Assembly: GCA_009712615.1 (NCBI GenBank)
Contig: WASR01000188.1
Coordinates: forward strand, 1-11,473
Reading direction: 5' to 3'
Source: Methanobacterium sp.
GTDB taxonomy: Archaea; Methanobacteriota; Methanobacteria; Methanobacteriales; Methanobacteriaceae
Length of the DNA stretch: 11,473 nt
Shown: in pieces, positions 7,105-11,473 of the stretch
Position numbering within the stretch: the first letter of the stretch is position 1
How the letters are laid out: every line of letters starts with the position of its first letter
Made by a program: the position numbers and the translations under genes
The notes under the pieces: generated by a model
Databases searched by the model: none
What the model was told of the DNA's origin: nothing
The model's input: the letters and a program-made list of their open reading frames with translations, nothing else

Positions 7105-8094
7105 ATGTATAAAATAGCAGTGATACCTGGTGATGGAATAGGAAAAGAGGTAATGGAGGCCACATTACATGTTCTCAAATCCTCTAATGTAGATTTTGAG
7201 TACAGTTTTGCAGATGCAGGGGATGAATACGCTGAAAAAACAGGAATGCCACTTTCTGAAGAAACAGTGAGCTAGGTTAAACCATCTCAAGCCTGTTTAT
7301 TTGGGGCAGCAGGAGAACCAGCAGCAGATGTAATTGTAAAATTAAGAAATGAATTGTACTTGTATGTAAATTTAAGGCCTGTGAAGTCATATCCTGGTAC
7401 TAAATATCTGTTTGAAGGCCTCGACTTTGTGATAGTCAGGGAAAATACCGAAGGTCTTTACTCAGGACTGGAAGAGTACACTGAAGAAGGTGCAACAGCA
7501 ACCAGGGTAATCACGAAGGCAGCGTCTGAAAGAATATGTAAATTTGCATTTGAATACGCTGAAAAAACCTCTAGAACTAAAGTTACAGCTGTGCATAAGG
7601 CTAATGTATTGAAAAAAACAGACGGAGTATTCAAAGACAGTTTTTACCGAGTCGCGAAAAACTTCAGTCACATTGAAACTGATGACAGATACGTTGATGC
7701 AACAGCAATGTTCTTTATAACCCAGCCGCAGATGTTTGATGTGGTTGTAACCACTAATCTTTATGGAGATATCTTGTCAGATGAAGGTGCAGGACTCGTT
7801 GGAGGTTTGGGCCTAATACCATCTGCAAATATAGGTGAAACGAATGGATTATTCGAACCGGTTCATGGTTCTGCTCCAGACATAGCAGGTAAAGGATTAG
7901 CAAATCCTTCTGCAATGATTCTATCAGCTGTTCTGATGCTAGAATATCTTGATGATTATGATGAGTCTAGATGACTTGAAAATGCTCTTTTAAAGGTTTT
8001 GAGTGAAGGTAAAGTTGTAACCAAAGATCTTGGTGGAGAATCCTCTACAATGGAAATGGCCGAAGAGGTTCGTTCCAAATTTGAAGCGTTATAA
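7105..8094 (+). pseudogene. leuB: 3-isopropylmalate dehydrogenase gene interrupted by two in-frame stop codons
   Basis: A single reading frame of 330 codons encodes a full-length decarboxylating NAD(P)-dependent dehydrogenase of the IPMDH/homoisocitrate family, but TAG at 7273-7275 (codon 57) and TGA at 7972-7974 (codon 290) break it. Everything else is intact. MYKIAVIPGDGIG opens the protein after AGGTG 6 nt upstream. LRPVKSYPG, VIVRENTEGLYSG, VTAVHKANVLKKTDG, TTNLYGDILSDEGAG and GLFEPVHGSAPDIAGKG cover the substrate, metal and cofactor sites. The frame closes naturally with GGESSTMEMAEEVRSKFEAL and TAA at 8092-8094. There is no frameshift or deletion. The stretch after the TGA continues the family's C-terminal helix, so TGA probably replaces an arginine CGA. 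No ribosome-binding site allows re-initiation after the TAG. A very recent pseudogene is the simplest reading; read-through, recoding or sequence error are alternatives. The enzyme would be the third leucine-specific step after LeuCD. Confidence 0.85.
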
Positions 8095-8107
8095 ATTGGT
8101 TTCAACA

Positions 8108-8135
8108 TTTTTTTTTTTTAATTGATAATTTTTTT
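8108..8135 (+). terminator. Double oligo-T terminator after leuB
   Basis: T12 at 8108-8119 and T7 at 8129-8135 follow the leuB end by 13 and 34 nt. This is a strong archaeal-style termination region and marks the end of the marR-leu transcription unit. Confidence 0.7.
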
Positions 8136-8142
8136 AATAGAA

Positions 8143-8200
8143 TTATATATAACAACATATAACAATAGTTAACATCCTATTAGAATATTCTATATTTATC
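8143..8200 (+). promoter_or_regulatory. Promoter region of the cysteine desulfurase with direct repeat and palindrome
   Basis: TTATATATAA (8143-8152) and CTATATTTAT (8190-8199) are TATA candidates. The second gives a leader of about 40 nt. ATATAACAA is repeated exactly at 8147-8155 and 8157-8165, a 10-bp period (one helical turn). TAGAATATTCTA at 8181-8192 is a perfect 12-bp palindrome next to the second TATA box. The arrangement suggests a regulated promoter, but the base composition makes such motifs easy to find by chance. Confidence 0.4.
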
Positions 8201-8261
8201 AGAGATCATAAATTATGATGATGGGTGTACATTTACGAAATCTAATTATTGGAGCACAAAC

Positions 8262-9470
8262 ATGGAAAATGGCGTAGATATTAATATAAGGGCAGATATT
8301 CCTTTGCTCGAAGATGTAATTTACTTGGATGCTGCGAGTACGACTCCCACCCCCAAACCAGTAGTTGAGTCGATGTGTGATTATTTTTACAACTACAACA
8401 CAAATACAGGCAGAGGTGCTTACAACCTTGCTGTTAAAGCCACTAAAGAATTTGAAAGCTCAAGAAAACGAATTTCAAAATTTGTTGGGAGCAAACCACC
8501 TGAGATAATTTTCACCAAGAATACCACAGAGGCAATTAACTTGGTTGCAAATGGTTTAAATTTCAAGAAGGGTGATTCAGTGGTGGTGCCCAACATAGAA
8601 CATCACTCTAACTTCGTTCCTTGGTTGAATTTAAAGAAACGAGGTGTCAATTTAAAACTGGTTGAGGCAGATCAGTATGGTATAATTGATCCTTCTGATG
8701 TTTTGGATGCAGTTGATTCCAACACTAAATTAATAACTACCACCCATGTGTCAAATGCAATTGGATCTGTACAACCAATAAAAGAAATAGGCGAAATTGC
8801 AGATGATAATAATGTTTTATATCTCGTAGATGCTGCTCAGTCTGCAGGTCACATGCCATTGGATGTGAAAGACATCAAAGCAGATTTTGTTTCAGTCCCA
8901 GGGCACAAGGGCTTGCTTGGTCCCATTGGAACAGGATTTCTTTACTGCAATCAGGAAGTAGCTGAAGAGATGGAACCAGTAAACTACGGCGGAGGAACAG
9001 TTATCGATGTAACTGAATCAGATTTTACATTGGAAACTGTTCCTGCACGATTTGAAGGGGGAACCCAGAATATTGCAGGGATAATAGGACTTGGAACTGC
9101 TGTAGATTATCTCGAAAGAATTGGAATGGAAAAAATCCAGAAGCACAGCAAAAAACTGACTGCAAAACTGTTCAAAGAAGTAAACGATATAGAAAATACT
9201 ATAGTCTATGGAAGTCCAGAAAATATTTATGGGATAGTTGCCTTCAATATAGATGGTGTGAATGCACACGATGTAGCCAAAATACTTGATGAAGTCAAGG
9301 GCATATGTGTCAGAAGCGGACATCACTGTGCAATTCCGGCTATCCGTCATATGGGTGCTTATGAACTGGGAGGAACAGTAAGGGCATCTGTACACTACTA
9401 CAACACCGTAGAAGAAATTGAAATATTCGGGGAAACTTTAAGAGAGATTTCTAAATTTTTTGGAGATTAA
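8262..9470 (+). CDS. sufS: Cysteine desulfurase, SufS-like (class V aminotransferase fold)
   Basis: This PLP enzyme takes sulfur from cysteine as a persulfide, giving alanine, to feed Fe-S cluster or other sulfur-transfer pathways. It has 402 residues, normal for group II (SufS/CsdA). Landmarks are YLDAASTTPTP (21-31), FTKNTTEAINLVA (84-96), EHHSN with H114 stacking on PLP (113-117), VDAAQSAGH with D190 (189-197), PLP-lysine K216 in VPGHKGLLGP, RFEGGT, and the persulfide cysteine C356 in RSGHHCAIP. The RxGHHCA form is SufS-like. GGAG lies 7 nt upstream of the ATG. No sufBC, sufE or iscU gene is in the window. Its position next to leuCD, whose product needs a [4Fe-4S] cluster, fits sulfur supply, but that is inference. 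A selenocysteine lyase or another class V enzyme is less likely given the catalytic cysteine motif. Confidence 0.9.
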   Translation: MENGVDINIRADIPLLEDVIYLDAASTTPTPKPVVESMCDYFYNYNTNTGRGAYNLAVKATKEFESSRKRISKFVGSKPPEIIFTKNTTEAINLVANGLNFKKGDSVVVPNIEHHSNFVPWLNLKKRGVNLKLVEADQYGIIDPSDVLDAVDSNTKLITTTHVSNAIGSVQPIKEIGEIADDNNVLYLVDAAQSAGHMPLDVKDIKADFVSVPGHKGLLGPIGTGFLYCNQEVAEEMEPVNYGGGTVIDVTESDFTLETVPARFEGGTQNIAGIIGLGTAVDYLERIGMEKIQKHSKKLTAKLFKEVNDIENTIVYGSPENIYGIVAFNIDGVNAHDVAKILDEVKGICVRSGHHCAIPAIRHMGAYELGGTVRASVHYYNTVEEIEIFGETLREISKFFGD

Positions 9471-9473
9471 AAT

Positions 9474-9557
9474 ATGGAAAGAGCACAGTACTATGCCATT
9501 TTTATAATCCTTATAATGGTTGTAAGTTCAGTAGCAATTGCTATTGCTTACATTTAA
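9474..9557 (+). CDS. 27-residue single-pass membrane micropeptide
   Basis: A short frame starts 3 nt after the desulfurase stop codon. Its own Shine-Dalgarno, GGAG at 9462-9465, is embedded in the end of the desulfurase gene, 8 nt before the ATG. The peptide begins MERAQYYA, and then an uninterrupted run of Ile, Leu, Val, Ala, Met and Ser forms one membrane helix from about residue 8 to 27. It ends at TAA with no soluble tail. The spacing, ribosome site and clean transmembrane composition argue for a real gene translated with the desulfurase. I do not recognise a family. It could anchor or modulate a membrane partner; no function can be claimed. Confidence 0.6.
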   Translation: MERAQYYAIFIILIMVVSSVAIAIAYI

Positions 9558-9643
9558 TTCATGATTTACCCATTAAAGGTTTATGAACATTGGGAAATAA
9601 TTAAATTAGTAAATTTATTTAGCATTTATGGAGAGTGGAATGA

Positions 9644-10054
9644 ATGGTAAAAGTAAGAATAGGAGCAGTTGTATCTGAATTTAATTATGATATTACTCAA
9701 ATGATGTTGGAACTGGCTAAGGAACATGCAAAATTTTTGGGATCTGAAATCACAGAAGTTATAGCTGTGCCGGGTGTGTTTGACATGCCTCTTGCCATTA
9801 AAAAACTACTCAAAAACGATGAAATTGACGCTGTAGTTACAATGGGTGCTGTAATTGAAGGTGCAACCTCCCATGATGAGATTGTGGTTCAGCATGCATC
9901 AAGGAAAATAGCAGATCTAGCACTCGAATATGACAAACCAGTAGCTCTAGGTATATCGGGCCCTGGAATGACACGTTTGGAAGCACATCAGCGTGTTGAT
10001 TATGGTAAACGGGCAGTTGAGGCTGCTGTAAAGATGTACAAAATCCTTGAATAA
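9644..10054 (+). CDS. ribH: 6,7-dimethyl-8-ribityllumazine synthase
   Basis: RibH condenses 5-amino-6-ribitylaminouracil with 3,4-dihydroxy-2-butanone 4-phosphate to form the lumazine precursor of riboflavin. In methanogens the same uracil also feeds coenzyme F420. The protein has 136 residues, typical of archaeal RibH. Motifs are SEFNYDIT (11-18, with the ring-stacking F13), [10 protein letters not shown] (42-51), [12 protein letters not shown] (68-79, with catalytic H77) and [17 protein letters not shown] (103-119, phosphate-site R117). The homologous archaeal riboflavin synthase RibC was considered, but these motifs are those of the lumazine synthase. The ATG at 9644 has GGAG 10 nt upstream; an ATG at 9640 is out of frame and stops after 12 codons. 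It lies 86 nt after the micropeptide with no oligo-T between, so it may be read from the desulfurase promoter or from a weak TATA at about 9611-9620. Confidence 0.95.
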   Translation: MVKVRIGAVVSEFNYDITQMMLELAKEHAKFLGSEITEVIAVPGVFDMPLAIKKLLKNDEIDAVVTMGAVIEGATSHDEIVVQHASRKIADLALEYDKPVALGISGPGMTRLEAHQRVDYGKRAVEAAVKMYKILE

Positions 10055-10058
10055 ATTC

Positions 10059-10067
10059 TTTTTTTTT
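10059..10067 (+). terminator. Oligo-T terminator of ribH
   Basis: T9 begins 4 nt after the ribH stop codon and runs into the stop codon of the convergent MFS gene (10066-10068). On the opposite strand the same bases are A-rich, so they do not terminate the MFS transcript. Confidence 0.65.
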
Positions 10068-11457
10068 AAATTCTATTTTTATTTTTAAAGTGTCTCCAAT
10101 TTAAAACCATAAACACGATGCCAGTCATGTATACAATACAGAGGATCTTGAAAATTAAATTTAAACTGAATATAAAGCTTTCACTTTGTAAATGACTGAT
10201 TTCAATATTTCCTGGAACAAGTGTGAGTACAACGAGTACAATACTCATTCCTAAACTACCTCCAAAACCTCTCATTGTTGTAATGGATGCTGAAGCCACT
10301 CCATAATATTTTTTTTTCACAGAATTCATAACTAAATGGGAATTAGGGGGTGAAAATAAAGATGCTCCTATTCCTGACAGTGTAAGCCCCAAGATGATTA
10401 CTAGAATTGAAGTGGATAATTTTAAAGATAGAAATATTAAAACTGATATTAAACTTATCATCATGGCAATCGTCACCATGGTGGGAGCTTCAATCATTTT
10501 ATTAAGCTTTTCAGAAAATATTGAAACAATTAACATTGCAAGTGGCTGTAAAACAAGTATTAAACCCACAGAAATTGGTGAAAATCCTCTTATATTCTGT
10601 AGATATATGCTCAAAATAAATACCATTGGTGCTATTGGGGCATATTGTATGAGTGTACCTGCATTGTTCAGGATAAACTCCCTGTTATGCAATAATTCCA
10701 AGTTAAATAAAGGGTTTTCGACCCGATTTTCATATATAATAAATATTATTAACCCTAAAAAGCCAAAAACTAAAAATATACAGTTTAATTCCTGATTGAT
10801 TTTTGAAAGACCCTGTATTATCATTAAAGTTGAGATCCCAAATATTAATGAACCACAAAAATCTAATTTTTCTCCCCTTAACCCAAACCATTCAACATCC
10901 AATCTGGAGAGAAGAAGAATTCCAACCATTCCTATCAAACTGCAAAACACAAAGATAACTCTCCAGTTATAAAATGAAGACAATAATCCTCCAATAATAG
11001 GTCCTAAAAAGGATCCTAAGAAAATACTTCCAAATATTATACTTAATGCTCGTATCCTATCTTGATGAATGTAAATTGAAGCGATCATTGCATATAAGTT
11101 GCTGAATATCATGGCGGATCCAGCTCCCTGAAAAATTCTGGCAAGGATGATGCAAGGGTAATTCCAAGAAAAAACAGTTATTACTGAACCAATGGTAAAA
11201 AGGATCAGACCTAAGTTAAAAAGCCTTTTTCTGCCATAAATATCTCCTAATTTGCCAGAGGGTATCAAAAAAATTGTTAGCGCAATCAAATAGGAGGTTG
11301 GGATCCAACCCAGTGGCACTGCATCGATGTACAAGTCCAAGGCCATGGATGGCAATGCTATGTTAAGTGCTGTAACCACAAAATTAGTTAGGAAGGGTGC
11401 TACAGTCAAAGAGATTAATATATAACTCCGTTTGTAACATCCATGTTCAGAATACAT
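10066..11457 (-). CDS. MFS transporter, DHA2 (EmrB/QacA-type) drug exporter family
   Basis: This 463-residue, many-helix protein is probably a proton-coupled exporter. Motif A is GKLGDIYGRKR (68-78) in the loop after helix 2. The antiporter motif C is GSFLGPIIGG (148-157), followed by NWRVIF (164-169), as in DHA2 exporters. The helix-1 end NIALP (32-36) matches the family's NVALP, but the acidic residue usual four places before that asparagine is a valine. GSLGMSIVLVVL near the C-terminus fits the late helices of the 14-helix type. The frame is closed by a stop 9 nt upstream of the ATG at 11457, so the gene is complete. No Shine-Dalgarno is visible in the 16 bases before the ATG, so it may be leaderless. 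It is convergent with ribH, 11 nt apart. Substrate unknown. Confidence 0.88.
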   Translation of the reverse strand: MYSEHGCYKRSYILISLTVAPFLTNFVVTALNIALPSMALDLYIDAVPLGWIPTSYLIALTIFLIPSGKLGDIYGRKRLFNLGLILFTIGSVITVFSWNYPCIILARIFQGAGSAMIFSNLYAMIASIYIHQDRIRALSIIFGSIFLGSFLGPIIGGLLSSFYNWRVIFVFCSLIGMVGILLLSRLDVEWFGLRGEKLDFCGSLIFGISTLMIIQGLSKINQELNCIFLVFGFLGLIIFIIYENRVENPLFNLELLHNREFILNNAGTLIQYAPIAPMVFILSIYLQNIRGFSPISVGLILVLQPLAMLIVSIFSEKLNKMIEAPTMVTIAMMISLISVLIFLSLKLSTSILVIILGLTLSGIGASLFSPPNSHLVMNSVKKKYYGVASASITTMRGFGGSLGMSIVLVVLTLVPGNIEISHLQSESFIFSLNLIFKILCIVYMTGIVFMVLNWRHFKNKNRI

Positions 11458-11473
11458 AAAATCATTTCAGGTT

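Noticed and set aside
7354..7974. Separate gene starting with TTG inside leuB
   Set aside because: It lies in the same frame as the upstream leuB part, has no ribosome-binding site and lacks the N-terminal nucleotide-binding region. It is the middle of the interrupted leuB.
8215..8277. 20-codon frame beginning with three ATG codons, overlapping the start of the desulfurase gene
   Set aside because: There is no Shine-Dalgarno upstream and no recognisable peptide; it would also interfere with the well-supported start at 8262. Probably chance.
9018..9395. Long open frame on the minus strand inside the desulfurase gene
   Set aside because: It is antisense to a well-conserved gene, shows no recognisable domain and has no upstream signals.
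1..11473. CRISPR arrays, tRNA or rRNA genes, insertion sequences or att sites
   Set aside because: I found no regularly spaced repeats, cloverleaf-like segments, transposase fragments or flanking inverted repeats on reading both strands.

Overview
The window looks like chromosomal DNA from a mesophilic hydrogenotrophic methanogen of the order Methanobacteriales (Methanobacterium-like). It is AT-rich, genes start behind purine-rich Shine-Dalgarno sites, intergenic spaces carry archaeal TATA-like and oligo-T elements, and the proteins are archaeal: RadA, a multi-OB-fold replication protein A, a split leuC/leuD hydro-lyase and an archaeal-type lumazine synthase. From memory, the block radA - rpa - leuC - leuD - leuB - cysteine desulfurase - ribH matches the order in Methanothermobacter thermautotrophicus. 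That recollection was not checked here.

Layout. On the minus strand, left part: an AEC-family transporter (131-1033), radA (1140-2075) and a six-OB-fold RPA (2253-4634). Radiating rightwards from a divergent promoter region (4635-4794) is a plus-strand leucine cluster: a MarR-type regulator (4795-5217), leuC (5252-6502), leuD (6537-7034) and a leuB interrupted by two in-frame stop codons (7105-8094). After a double oligo-T terminator comes a second plus-strand group: a SufS-like cysteine desulfurase (8262-9470), a 27-residue single-helix membrane peptide (9474-9557) and ribH (9644-10054). A DHA2-type MFS exporter (10066-11457, minus) converges on ribH.

How the genes fit together. RadA and RPA are the recombinase and the single-strand-binding protein of homologous recombination and replication. 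LeuC, LeuD and LeuB are consecutive enzymes of leucine synthesis. The specificity loop of the small subunit reads YLVL, which points to isopropylmalate isomerase rather than the related homoaconitase of coenzyme B synthesis. LeuC needs a [4Fe-4S] cluster, and the neighbouring desulfurase could supply sulfur for it. RibH belongs to flavin and F420-precursor metabolism. The two transporters have no clear link to the core block.

The most striking observation is leuB. The frame is unbroken and its catalytic motifs are intact from start to natural end, except for a TAG at codon 57 and a TGA at codon 290. This suggests a very recent pseudogene, or less likely recoding or sequence error. Other points of interest are the duplicated OB folds in RPA, the micro membrane protein behind the desulfurase, and a perfect 12-bp palindrome spanning the leuD stop codon.
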